Source: an uncultured Pseudomonadota bacterium (GTDB lineage Bacteria; Pseudomonadota; Gammaproteobacteria; Burkholderiales; Rhodocyclaceae). Taken from it: a stretch of DNA of 33,104 nt. The stretch covers positions 1-33,104 of the forward strand of contig CAMLHL010000027.1 in NCBI GenBank assembly GCA_946479855.1. The letters run 5' to 3'. The position numbers and the translations under genes are program-made. Of this stretch, positions 7,623 through 15,852 are shown in pieces; within the stretch, counting starts at the first letter, position 1, and every line of letters starts with the position of its first letter. Below the pieces are notes generated by a model. It did no database searches. It was not told where the DNA came from and saw only the letters and a program-made list of their open reading frames with translations.

Positions 7623-9944
7623 ATGGCCGGCCGCCTGCTCCGTATTCGTGGTCTGGTGCAGGGGGTCGGTTTTCGCCCCTACGTCTGGCGGCTGGCCAGC
7701 GAACTTGGGCTGAACGGCTGGGTGCGCAACGACGGCAGCGGGGTGGTCGCTGCGGTCGACGGTGAAAAAGTGCCCGAATTTATCGTCCGCCTGGCCCCGG
7801 AAGCACCGCGGCTGGCGCGCATCGACGCCGTCGACAGCGAACCGGCCGAGGTGACGGCGCAGGGCTTCGCCATCTTGGATAGCGACACCGGCGAGATCAA
7901 GACCGCGATCGGCCCCGATGCCGCAATCTGCCCCGACTGCATCGCCGACCTCTGCGATCCGGCCAATCGCCGCTGGCGCTACGCCTTCACCACCTGCACC
8001 CACTGCGGCCCGCGCTATACGGTCAGCCGCCGCATTCCCTACGACCGGGCGTCGACCAGTCTCGCCGCCTTCCCGCTCTGCCCGCCCTGCACCGCCGAAT
8101 ACACGGCGCCGGCCGACCGCCGTTTTCATGCCGAAACCACCGGCTGCCCCGCTTGCGGCCCGCAACTAAGCCTGCTCGATGCCGCCGGCCAGCCGCTGCC
8201 CGGTGACCCGGTGGCCGAAACCCTGCGCCTGCTGCGTGCTGGCCAGATCGTCGCGATCAAGGGCCTGGGCGGCTTCCACCTCGCCTGCGAGGCGTGTAAT
8301 GCCGCCGCCGTCGCCGAACTGCGCGAACGCAAGCAGCGCGAGGCCAAGCCTTTCGCGGTGATGGGCCTGAACGCCGCCTCGCTGGCCGACTACGCCCGCA
8401 TCGGCGATGGCGAGCGGGCGCTGCTGCACAGCGTCGCGGCGCCCATCGTGCTCTGCCCCAAGGGCGAGCACGAACTGCGCGGCATCGCCCCCGGCCTCGC
8501 CTGGCTCGGCGTCACGCTGCCGGCGACGCCGCTGCACCTGCTGCTCTGGCACGAAGCGGCCGGCCGGCCATCCGGCATCGGCTGGCTGAACGAGGCCAGC
8601 GACCTGCTGCTGGTCATGACCAGCGCCAACCCGCACGGCGAACCGCTGGTCATCGCCAACGAAGAAGCCTGCGAACGCCTGGCCGGCATCGCCGACGCCT
8701 ACCTGATGCACGACCGCGCCATCGTCATCCGCTGCGACGATTCGGTGGTCCGGGCGAGGCCCGATGGCCCGGCCTTCATGCGCCGCGCCCGCGGCTACGT
8801 GCCGGTGCCGATCCCCCTGACCGACGACGGTCCGACCGTGCTGGCACTGGGCGGCTACCTGAAGAACACCGTCTGCGTCATGAAGGGACGGGAAGCCTTT
8901 CTGTCGCAGCACATCGGCGGCCTCGACAACGCGGCGGCGATTGGCTTTCTCGAAGAAACGGTGGCCCACCTGCTGGGCATCCTCGACCTCCGGCCCGAGC
9001 TGATCGCCCACGACCTGCATCCGGATTTTCCATCGACGCACCTAGCCCTGCGGCTGGCCGCAGAGCTTGGTGTTCCCGCCGTCGCCGTCGGTCATCATCA
9101 GGCTCACATCGCCGCCATCTGCGCCGAACATGGCGTCAACGAACCGATTGTCGGGCTGGCTCTCGACGGCGTCGGCCTCGGCCCGGACGGCGGCGCCTGG
9201 GGCGGCGAACTGCTGCGTCTCGACGGTGCGGGCTGCGAGCGCCTCGGCCACCTCAACCCGCTGGCCATGCCCGGCGGCGATCGCGCCGCCAAGGAACCAT
9301 GGCGGATGGCGGTGGCCGCCCTGCATGGCGCCGGCCTCGGCTACCGGGTCGGTGGCTGGATCAAGCAGTACTATCCGAGCCGCGACCCCGGCCCGCTACT
9401 GACCATGCTCGACCGTCAGCTACGCTGCCCGCCGACGACCAGTCTCGGCCGCTGGTTCGACGCCGCCGCCGGTCTGCTCGGTGTGCGCGACCTGATGCAG
9501 TATGAAGGCCAGGCAGCGATGGAACTCGAAGGTCTGGCCGTCAGACATGGTCCGGTAGCGCCGCTGCCGGGCGGCCATGCCTTGCGCGAAAAAGGCGCGC
9601 TGCTCGATTTTTCCCCACTGCTGCTGGCGCTGATGGGCTGCAAGGACGATGCCCCCTACGGGGCGGCCCTGTTCCATGCCACCGTCGCCGCCGGCCTGGC
9701 TGAGTGGGCAATGCTTGCGACGGCGGAAACAACCACCGGCACTACGGTCGACCGGATAAAAAGGGCCAAAATCGCTGTCGGCGGCGGCTGTGCGATGAAT
9801 GCCGTACTGATGGATGCCTTGCGCCGTCTTCTCGAAACTGCCGGGATCAGCCTGCTCGAAGCCCGGCTGGCGCCGCCGAACGATGGCGGTCTGGCGCTTG
9901 GCCAGGCCTGGGTGGCCCGGCAAAAGCAGGCCTCTCCAGCCTAG
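7623..9944 (+). CDS. hypF: Carbamoyltransferase HypF
   Basis: A 773-residue HypF, which makes the CN ligands of the active site by activating carbamoyl phosphate and loading it onto the C-terminal Cys of HypE. Domains in order: acylphosphatase (about 1-90, VQGVGFRPYVWRLA); two zinc fingers, each Cx2C-x18-Cx2C (Cys103/106/125/128 and Cys153/156/175/178); a YrdC-like domain (about 190-380); and a Kae1-like carbamoyltransferase domain with VGHHQAHIAA and LALDGVGLGPDGGAWGGE. Length is normal. It ends the first transcribed block. In R. eutropha and Rhizobium hypC follows directly, but here about 10 kb intervene. Confidence 0.97.
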   Translation: MAGRLLRIRGLVQGVGFRPYVWRLASELGLNGWVRNDGSGVVAAVDGEKVPEFIVRLAPEAPRLARIDAVDSEPAEVTAQGFAILDSDTGEIKTAIGPDAAICPDCIADLCDPANRRWRYAFTTCTHCGPRYTVSRRIPYDRASTSLAAFPLCPPCTAEYTAPADRRFHAETTGCPACGPQLSLLDAAGQPLPGDPVAETLRLLRAGQIVAIKGLGGFHLACEACNAAAVAELRERKQREAKPFAVMGLNAASLADYARIGDGERALLHSVAAPIVLCPKGEHELRGIAPGLAWLGVTLPATPLHLLLWHEAAGRPSGIGWLNEASDLLLVMTSANPHGEPLVIANEEACERLAGIADAYLMHDRAIVIRCDDSVVRARPDGPAFMRRARGYVPVPIPLTDDGPTVLALGGYLKNTVCVMKGREAFLSQHIGGLDNAAAIGFLEETVAHLLGILDLRPELIAHDLHPDFPSTHLALRLAAELGVPAVAVGHHQAHIAAICAEHGVNEPIVGLALDGVGLGPDGGAWGGELLRLDGAGCERLGHLNPLAMPGGDRAAKEPWRMAVAALHGAGLGYRVGGWIKQYYPSRDPGPLLTMLDRQLRCPPTTSLGRWFDAAAGLLGVRDLMQYEGQAAMELEGLAVRHGPVAPLPGGHALREKGALLDFSPLLLALMGCKDDAPYGAALFHATVAAGLAEWAMLATAETTTGTTVDRIKRAKIAVGGGCAMNAVLMDALRRLLETAGISLLEARLAPPNDGGLALGQAWVARQKQASPA

Positions 9945-10108
9945 CGCCTGAACACCCCGGCTGCGTCAGCCAGTTGCCGGCCGGGCGTTGGCGGGGTTGG
10001 CCAGGGTGTGGGCCGCATCGAAACCCCGCCGGGTGCGCTGCTTGCATCCGGCCTCGGGATTTTCATCGGCCGCTGGATCGAGAAGGGGGCGGGTGGCTAC
10101 CGGGCTGA

Positions 10109-10372
10109 TCAGGAATTGCGGTCAGGGCAGGGCGTCAGGCTAGCCAACGGCTCATTTTGAGTCAGGCGCGCAACTTTGAGTTTGGCTTTGAAGCAAGCCA
10201 TGCGCTTGAACCACTCCGCCTCCGATACAACCCCTTCCTCGACGCTGGGCAATCGGCGTTCAGCCCTTTTACGTCTCTCGCAGCAGCCACTGGGCGGGCC
10301 ATTTTCTTCTGCACGCCGATCCCGTGCGCTACGACGATTCGATCCAGTGAGCATGGCATTTATATTCGACAT
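10109..10372 (-). CDS. Small Arg-rich protein of unknown function
   Basis: An 87-residue protein I cannot assign. The start is convincing: on the minus strand a near-perfect ribosome binding site (GGAGGTGAT, about 10377-10385) lies just upstream of the ATG at 10372. The N-terminal half holds two similar basic clusters, RRSARDRR and ERRKRAERR, separated by GPPSGCC. The middle (EEGVVSEAEWFKRM) looks like a helix. No signal peptide or membrane segment is seen. It lies alone between hypF (convergent, 164 bases away) and the divergent hybrid kinase. RR-x-x-x-(D/E)-RR repeats occur in small hypothetical proteins of betaproteobacteria, but I know no function. Confidence 0.65.
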   Translation of the reverse strand: MSNINAMLTGSNRRSARDRRAEENGPPSGCCERRKRAERRLPSVEEGVVSEAEWFKRMACFKAKLKVARLTQNEPLASLTPCPDRNS

Positions 10373-10781
10373 CGCATCACCTCCCCGACTATGGCAACCA
10401 ATTTACGCCTTTTGCTATATGGCCTGTCTAAAAAGTTTAGATTAAATTGCGGGAAAAGTACTGCCGGGTGATCGCGACAATCCGTGAAGGGACTGCCGAG
10501 GCGCGCCAGACGTCAGCTGCCAGCCGTGCGGCAAAAGCGGGGTGCGATCGGCCAGCGGTTTGAGCAGGTGGTCTCCGCCACGCCGCAGGGCAGCCGTTGA
10601 TGCTTTTCCGGATTGGATGGCCGCTGCCGGGCGCCTTGTCCTGGCCCGGCGAAGTCAAGGCACACCCGGCTGAACTCATCGTCAGGGCGCTGCGGCGTAT
10701 CCGCTCCGTCTTCCCCTTCGCTATCATTCATCGATTGGCAGCAAGATTGCCTTCGTTAGATTTCGCTCAGGAATTGCCGGC
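10373..10781. other. Intergenic region between small protein and hybrid kinase
   Basis: This stretch of 409 bases lies between two divergent genes. Next to the small gene it is AT-rich and holds a perfect dyad TCTAAA-AAG-TTTAGA (10427-10441), a possible operator or part of the small gene's promoter. The rest is GC-rich. Short frames on both strands here have no recognisable product and no good ribosome binding site, so I do not call them genes. A weak sigma-70-like promoter precedes the kinase. Confidence 0.6.
10735..10762 (+). promoter_or_regulatory. Possible sigma-70 promoter of the hybrid kinase gene
   Basis: TTGGCA (10735-10740) and TAGATT (10757-10762) are separated by 16 bases and lie just before the kinase start at 10782. 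They match the -35 box in 5 of 6 and the -10 box in 4 of 6 positions. The untranslated leader would be only about 13 bases, so this is a weak call. Confidence 0.3.
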
Positions 10782-13169
10782 ATGTACAACAACGACGCCG
10801 ATCCCCATCTCGTCGCATTGAGCGAAAGGAGCGCCCGTTTCTGCGCTTTTTTCACCATCACCGTCGGCCTGATTGTCCTGGCGGCCTGGGCACTGGATAT
10901 TGCGCTGCCGAAAAGCGTCCTGCCCGGGTTGGAGACGATGAAAGCCAACACGGCCCTCGGCTTTCTGTTGCTGGGGGGCGCTCTCTATGCTGCAGCCTGG
11001 AAGAAACCGCGAGCAGGCTGGTGGTCCTACCTGCAGGCCATTCCCGCCACGCTGGCCATGCTGCTCGGGGTGCTTACGCTGGTCGAGTATGGATACACAG
11101 TCGATCTGGGCCTGGATCAGCTGCTGTTTGATGCGCCGATCGAACCGGGCGGCCAATCGCTGCCGGGGCGTATGGCCGAGTCCACGGCGGCCGCCTTTGC
11201 CTTGTCCGGCCTGGCCCTGCTGCTGCTTGATTTCCGTCGTTGGCGCCGCGCTTCCCAGGTTGCCGCCCTGGCCGGGGCGCTGACCGGTATTCTGGCGATC
11301 CTGGGTTATGTCTATGATGTCCATGCGCTTTACGGCATAGGCGCCTACTCCAGCATGGCGCTGCATACCGCCATCGCATTCGTGGTGATCAATCTGGGCA
11401 TCTTGCTTGCCCGGCCGCGACGTTGCCTGATGAGCGTGGTCACCAGCCAGACGCAGGGGGGCATCATGGCCCGGCGACTGTTGCCGCTCGCCCTGATCGC
11501 CCCGTTTCTGATCGGCTTCCTGCGTGTCCATGGCGAACAAAAGGGCTATTACGAATCGGCATTTGGTGTTCCGCTGGTGGCCTTGGCTTACGTTGCCTTA
11601 TTCACCACCTTTATCTGGCGCACCGCCGATGTGCTGCGCCAGAGCGACCTGCTGCGCTCCGCCGCCGAACGGCGTCTGCGCCAGAAGGATGCGAAACTGA
11701 CCGGCATCATCGATACCGCCATGGACGCCATCGTCATGGTCGATGCTGATCAGCGCATCCGCATGTTCAATCCTGCCGCCGAGCAAATGTTCGGCTATCC
11801 GACCGCCGCCGTTCTCGGCCGGTCGCTCGATGTGCTGCTGCCGTCGCGTTTCCGGGCAGCGCACTTCGCACATATCGTCAATTTTGGCCACTCCGGCATC
11901 ACCAGTCGTCGCATGGGCGGGTACGACACCATTGTTGGCGCTCGGGCAACGGGCGAGGAATTTCCAATCGAAGCATCGATTTCCAAACTCGGTGCCGACG
12001 GCGAGTCCAATTTCACGGTCATTCTGCGCGACATCACGGCGCGCAAGCGGGCCGAGAGCGAACTGAAATTGGCCGTGGCCGAAGCCGAACGGGCCAACAA
12101 CGCAAAATCACGTTTTCTGGCCGCGGCCAGTCATGACTTGCGCCAACCGCTGGCTGCCCTCAATCTGTATGCTGATGTCCTTGAGGCGAGAATCCCTCCG
12201 CACCAGCAGACCGTGCTGACCAGCATGAAAGACTGCATCTCCGTGCTGAGCAACCTGCTCACCGATCTTCTCGACCTGAGCAAACTCGACGCTGGGGTGG
12301 TCAGGCCGAAAATAGCCGATTTCTCGGTATTTGAATTGCTCGCCGATCTCGAATCAGTCTATACGCTGAAGGCGCTGGCCAAGGGATTGCGCCTGCGTTT
12401 CCAGCCTACCCGCCTGACTGGACATGCGGATCCGATCCTGATCAAGCGCATCGTTGGCAATTTCATTGATAACGCCATCCGCTATACCCATCGCGGCGGG
12501 GCGGTGATTGGTTGCCGGCGCCGCCAGGGCAAAATCTGGATCGAAGTCTGGGACAGCGGTATCGGCATTGCTGCCAACCAGACAACGGCAATATTCGAGG
12601 AATTCAAGCAGCTCGGTGACGAAGCGCGCAATCGAGGCAGTGGTCTCGGCTTGGCGATTGCCGCCAAAAATGCGGCCTTGCTCGGCCTGGAAATCAGTGT
12701 GCGTTCCAAGCCGGGACACGGTTCGGTCTTCGCCATCGAATTGCCGCTCGGACACCCCGAGACAGCTCAGTTTCAGTCATCTCCCCGAGCCGCCTCCCGG
12801 GCGCTCCGCATAGCGCTGGTCGAAGACCACGCACTGGTTCGCGAAGCTCTGGCCATGGCCTTGCAGGAGATCGGGCATCAAGTGGTCGCTGCGCCCGACG
12901 GCCAGACGCTGCTGGCAGAACTGGGCAACTTGCCACCGGACATCATTGTCTCCGATTACCGCCTGGCCCAAGGCGAAACCGGTTTGGATGTCATCACGGC
13001 GGCCCGCCAGGCCACAGGGCGAGTCTTGCCTGCGATCATCATCACCAGCGATACCGACCCGAAACTGATTGCGAGTTTCGCCGGCCGCGACGTCGCCATC
13101 CTGCACAAGCCATTGAATCTTCATAAGTTCCAGCTGCTTATGGACGAGTTGACGACCCCGGCGGCCTAG
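10782..13169 (+). CDS. Membrane hybrid histidine kinase (8-TM sensor, PAS, HisKA, HATPase, REC)
   Basis: A 795-residue hybrid kinase. The N-terminal 1-285 contains about eight membrane helices of a type common in bacterial PAS/GGDEF sensor proteins (signature SVLPGLETMKANTALGFLL). A PAS domain follows at about 305-420. The phospho-acceptor domain has His451 in AAASHDLRQPLAALN. The ATPase domain has an N box (Asn560/Asn564), G1 box DSGIGI and G2 box GSGLGL. The C-terminus is a receiver domain with Asp725 (IIVSDYRL) and Lys776. The ligand is unknown. It lies between hypF and hybO, next to a sigma-54 promoter. That makes it a candidate regulator of the second hydrogenase, but it is not a HoxJ/HupT orthologue, which is soluble and lacks a receiver domain. 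Confidence 0.93.
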   Translation: MYNNDADPHLVALSERSARFCAFFTITVGLIVLAAWALDIALPKSVLPGLETMKANTALGFLLLGGALYAAAWKKPRAGWWSYLQAIPATLAMLLGVLTLVEYGYTVDLGLDQLLFDAPIEPGGQSLPGRMAESTAAAFALSGLALLLLDFRRWRRASQVAALAGALTGILAILGYVYDVHALYGIGAYSSMALHTAIAFVVINLGILLARPRRCLMSVVTSQTQGGIMARRLLPLALIAPFLIGFLRVHGEQKGYYESAFGVPLVALAYVALFTTFIWRTADVLRQSDLLRSAAERRLRQKDAKLTGIIDTAMDAIVMVDADQRIRMFNPAAEQMFGYPTAAVLGRSLDVLLPSRFRAAHFAHIVNFGHSGITSRRMGGYDTIVGARATGEEFPIEASISKLGADGESNFTVILRDITARKRAESELKLAVAEAERANNAKSRFLAAASHDLRQPLAALNLYADVLEARIPPHQQTVLTSMKDCISVLSNLLTDLLDLSKLDAGVVRPKIADFSVFELLADLESVYTLKALAKGLRLRFQPTRLTGHADPILIKRIVGNFIDNAIRYTHRGGAVIGCRRRQGKIWIEVWDSGIGIAANQTTAIFEEFKQLGDEARNRGSGLGLAIAAKNAALLGLEISVRSKPGHGSVFAIELPLGHPETAQFQSSPRAASRALRIALVEDHALVREALAMALQEIGHQVVAAPDGQTLLAELGNLPPDIIVSDYRLAQGETGLDVITAARQATGRVLPAIIITSDTDPKLIASFAGRDVAILHKPLNLHKFQLLMDELTTPAA

Positions 13170-13610
13170 GGGAAGGTGGCCGACATCGGGGCCAAGCCCG
13201 GCCGCTATCATTTGATGTCGGGGCGGCCGGCAAAATGCCCCCGAGGGGCGTGCCTCCCTCGCCGTGCCGATCGCCCTCTCCCAGGCATGCGCAGATTCGA
13301 TCGCCGCTGCGCATGGCGCCAGGGCAGGGCCGGCTTGGGAAGCAACAGCACTGCGGGCTCTTGGTCTGCCGCCGAAATATCTAGTCCTCCCGTCTGACAA
13401 GCGGTTGATCACCTCGCCTGTCGAAGTGGAAAGCCAGTGCCGCTGTTTTTTCCGGTTTTGGCCGAGCAATTTTTGCAAGTGACTGTAAATGAACAATATT
13501 ATTTTCTGGTCCGCTTGTTGCTGTTAGATCCGCAATATAACAATTGCCAGAACCCCAACAGAGAGCGTGTGTCGGTCCAGACCGATGTCAAAGCAAAAAA
13601 GGGGAGATTC
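13170..13610. other. Regulatory gap upstream of hybO
   Basis: This stretch has 441 bases without a convincing gene. The first 270 bases are GC-rich and hold an inverted repeat CCGACATC/GATGTCGG (about 13179 and 13214) and a short GCCCC-CGA-GGGGC stem without a T run. From about 13440 the composition turns AT-rich, with GCAA-TTT-TTGC (13466-13476) and TTG-N6-CAA (13458-13469). The latter is close to, but one base longer than, the TTG-N5-CAA site described for HupR. A sigma-54 promoter at 13507-13522 leads to hybO. Confidence 0.65.
13507..13522 (+). promoter_or_regulatory. Sigma-54 (-24/-12) promoter of the hyb operon
   Basis: TGGTCCG-CTTG-TTGCT fits the consensus TGGCACG-N4-TTGCW in all but two positions, with the obligatory GG (13508-13509) and GC (13520-13521) exactly 10 bases apart. 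Transcription would start near 13533, giving a leader of about 78 bases before the hybO ATG. HoxA, encoded at 24725-26224, is the obvious candidate activator, as in other H2-regulated hydrogenase operons; that link is inference. Confidence 0.75.
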
Positions 13611-14795
13611 ATGGCCAATCAAAATTTGATTTCGCTGGAACAGGACGATCGCATCGAGGCTGCAGCCGCGCGCTTGTCGATGGATCGGCGCGAGTTCCTG
13701 CAATTCTGTGCCGCACTGGCCACGACGCTGGGCCTGCCGCAAGGGGCGGATGCCGCGGTGGCCGAGGCGGTGGCGGTCAAGAAGCGGCCAAGCGTGATCT
13801 GGCTGCATTTTCAGGAATGCACCGGCTGTACCGAGTCCATTCTGCGTGCCGAGCACCCGACGCTGGAGAAGTTGATTCTCGACGTCATTTCGCTCGACTA
13901 TCACGAGACGCTGTTCGCGGCGGCCGGCCATCAGGTCGAGGCAGCCCGCAAGACGGCGATGGAAGAGAATAAGGGCAAGTACATCCTGGTTGTCGAAGGG
14001 GCGATTCCAACCCGCGACAATGGCATTTACTGCAAGATCGGTGGCAAGACCGCCATCGAATTGCTCAAGGAGTGTGCGGCCGATGCGGCGGCAGTGATCG
14101 CCATCGGCTCCTGCGCTTCGTGGGGCGGCATGCCGTCGACCGATCCGAATCCAACCGGCGCCACCGGTGTGGACAAGGTGCTCGGCAAGCCGGTGGTCAC
14201 CATCCCGGGCTGCCCGCCCAATCCGTACAATTTCCTGTCCACGGTTGTGCATTTCCTGACTTTCGGGGCGCTGCCTGCGGTCGACCACCTGGGAAGGCCG
14301 AAATTCGCCTACTCCCGGCTGATCCACGAAAACTGCGAGCGCCGCGCCCACTTCGATGCCGGCCGCTTTGCCATGGAATTCGGCGACGAAGGCCACCGCA
14401 AGGGGCATTGCCTGTACAAGCTGGGCTGCAAGGGGCCGGAAACCTACGCCAACTGCTCGGTCATCATGTTCGGCGATGCCGGCGCCGGCACCTGGCCGGT
14501 CGCCTGCGGCCACCCGTGCATCGGCTGTACCGAACAGGGCGTCGGCTTCACCAAGCCGATCCATACCGTCGCCAAGCTGAAGAACATCGAACCTTCCGCT
14601 TTCCTGCCGCGCATCGTCGAGGAAAAGGGCGTCGGCGCGACGCTCGGCTCGGCGGCCGTGCTCGCGGCCGTGGCCGGGGCTGCCGCCGGGGCCGGGGCGA
14701 TGGTGGCGAAGAATCTCGGTCTGTCGCACAAGGCCGAGGAAATGGAAAAGGCCAAGAAGGACGGCAGCAAGGCCACCGAATCGACGGAGGTCTGA
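13611..14795 (+). CDS. hybO: Hydrogenase-2-type small subunit HybO
   Basis: A 394-residue small subunit with three FeS clusters that carry electrons from the NiFe site. The N-terminal Tat signal is MDRREFLQFCAALATTLGLP (about residues 24-43). Proximal-cluster ligands lie in ECTGCTES (Cys70, Cys73), GSCASWGG and PGCPPNP; Gly72 stands where O2-tolerant enzymes have an extra Cys, so this should be an ordinary, O2-sensitive proximal cluster. The other clusters use HENC, GCKGPETYANC and CGHPCIGC. A C-terminal hydrophobic anchor spans about 346-370, followed by a Lys/Glu-rich tail. The ATG at 13611 has a GGGGAG site 5 bases upstream; a longer in-frame reading from 13437 would cross the sigma-54 promoter and has no family support. 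Confidence 0.96.
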   Translation: MANQNLISLEQDDRIEAAAARLSMDRREFLQFCAALATTLGLPQGADAAVAEAVAVKKRPSVIWLHFQECTGCTESILRAEHPTLEKLILDVISLDYHETLFAAAGHQVEAARKTAMEENKGKYILVVEGAIPTRDNGIYCKIGGKTAIELLKECAADAAAVIAIGSCASWGGMPSTDPNPTGATGVDKVLGKPVVTIPGCPPNPYNFLSTVVHFLTFGALPAVDHLGRPKFAYSRLIHENCERRAHFDAGRFAMEFGDEGHRKGHCLYKLGCKGPETYANCSVIMFGDAGAGTWPVACGHPCIGCTEQGVGFTKPIHTVAKLKNIEPSAFLPRIVEEKGVGATLGSAAVLAAVAGAAAGAGAMVAKNLGLSHKAEEMEKAKKDGSKATESTEV

Positions 14796-14796
14796 G

Positions 14797-15852
14797 ATGG
14801 CCACGAGACGCGATTTCCTCAAGGGCTGCCTGGCCGGCGGCGCAGCGGCGGCGAGTGTCGTGCTGCCCGAAACGGCCGGCGCCCGCGACACCCTGCAACG
14901 CCCGCCGGAAGCGCTTGGCCTGCTCTACGACGCCACCCTCTGCGTCGGTTGCCAGGCCTGTGTCGCCGCGTGCAAGCAGGTGAATGAGAACCCGGCCGAG
15001 TTTACGGCGGTGGACAAGTTGTGGGACAGCCCGCTCGATACGACCGGCCACACCTTCAACCTGATCAAGATGTACCGCCACGGCACGATGGAAACGAAGG
15101 ACGCCGAGGAAAACGGCTTCTCCTTCATGAAGACCTCGTGCATGCACTGCGCCGACCCGTCCTGCGTCTCGGCCTGCCCGGTGTCGGCGATGACCAAGAA
15201 TCCGGAAACCGGCATCGTCGGCTACGACCCGGACGCCTGTATCGGCTGCCGCTACTGCGTCGCCGCCTGCCCGTTCGGCATTCCCAAGTACCAGTACGAT
15301 TCGCCGACCGGCAAGATCGGCAAGTGCGAGCTGTGCCGGCATCGCCACAAGGACGGCCATTATTCGGCCTGCGCCGAGGTCTGCCCGACCGGCGCCACGC
15401 TGTTCGGCCGCACCGAGGACCTGCTGGCCGAGGCCAAGCGCCGCCTGGCGCTGAAACCGGGCGAATGGACGACGATTCCGCGCGGTCGACTGCGCCACGC
15501 CCAGGAAAAGGTGCTGGCCGGCGGCGAAGAGGGCAAGGGCCAAAAGCATCGCCACGGCTGGCGCGACGAGCCGGACCAGAGCTACCAGGCGCAGGTCGGC
15601 AACTACCTGCAGCACGTCTATGGCGAAACCGAGTACGGCGGCACCCAGGTACTCAAGCTGTCGGCGGTCAATTTCCAGAAAACCGGGATGCCCGACCTGC
15701 CGCCGAAATCGTCGGCGGCGACCTCGGAAACCATCCAGCACACGCTGTACGGCGGCCTGATCATGCCCATCGCCGTGCTCGCCGGACTGACCTGGGTCGC
15801 CCGGCGCAATGTCGTGGCGGAAGATGAAGACAAGAAGGGAGAGCAGTCATGA
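14797..15852 (+). CDS. hybA: Hydrogenase-2 ferredoxin-type subunit HybA
   Basis: A 351-residue periplasmic electron-transfer subunit that links HybO/HybC to the membrane subunit HybB. It has a strong Tat signal (TRRDFLKGCLAGGAAAAS) and four Cys-rich [4Fe-4S] motifs of the DMSO-reductase FeS-subunit type: LCVGCQACVAACK, CMHCADPSCVSACP, CIGCRYCVAACP and CELCRHRHKDGHYSACAEVCP. A single membrane helix near the C-terminus (about 325-342, LIMPIAVLAGLTWVA) anchors it. It starts one base after the hybO stop and overlaps hybB as ATGA. The order hybO-A-B-C is that of E. coli hydrogenase-2. Confidence 0.95.
   Translation: MATRRDFLKGCLAGGAAAASVVLPETAGARDTLQRPPEALGLLYDATLCVGCQACVAACKQVNENPAEFTAVDKLWDSPLDTTGHTFNLIKMYRHGTMETKDAEENGFSFMKTSCMHCADPSCVSACPVSAMTKNPETGIVGYDPDACIGCRYCVAACPFGIPKYQYDSPTGKIGKCELCRHRHKDGHYSACAEVCPTGATLFGRTEDLLAEAKRRLALKPGEWTTIPRGRLRHAQEKVLAGGEEGKGQKHRHGWRDEPDQSYQAQVGNYLQHVYGETEYGGTQVLKLSAVNFQKTGMPDLPPKSSAATSETIQHTLYGGLIMPIAVLAGLTWVARRNVVAEDEDKKGEQS

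Noticed and set aside
10437..10731. Two minus-strand short frames (96 and 72 codons) upstream of the kinase
   Set aside because: No ribosome binding site, no recognisable domain, and the two frames overlap each other in different phases.
13176..13496. Short frames in the gap between the kinase and hybO
   Set aside because: Arg- and Ser-rich translations without ribosome binding sites or family resemblance; they overlap on both strands.
13437..13610. Longer N-terminus for HybO starting at 13437
   Set aside because: It would cross the sigma-54 promoter and place 58 extra residues before the normal start; the ATG at 13611 has the ribosome binding site.
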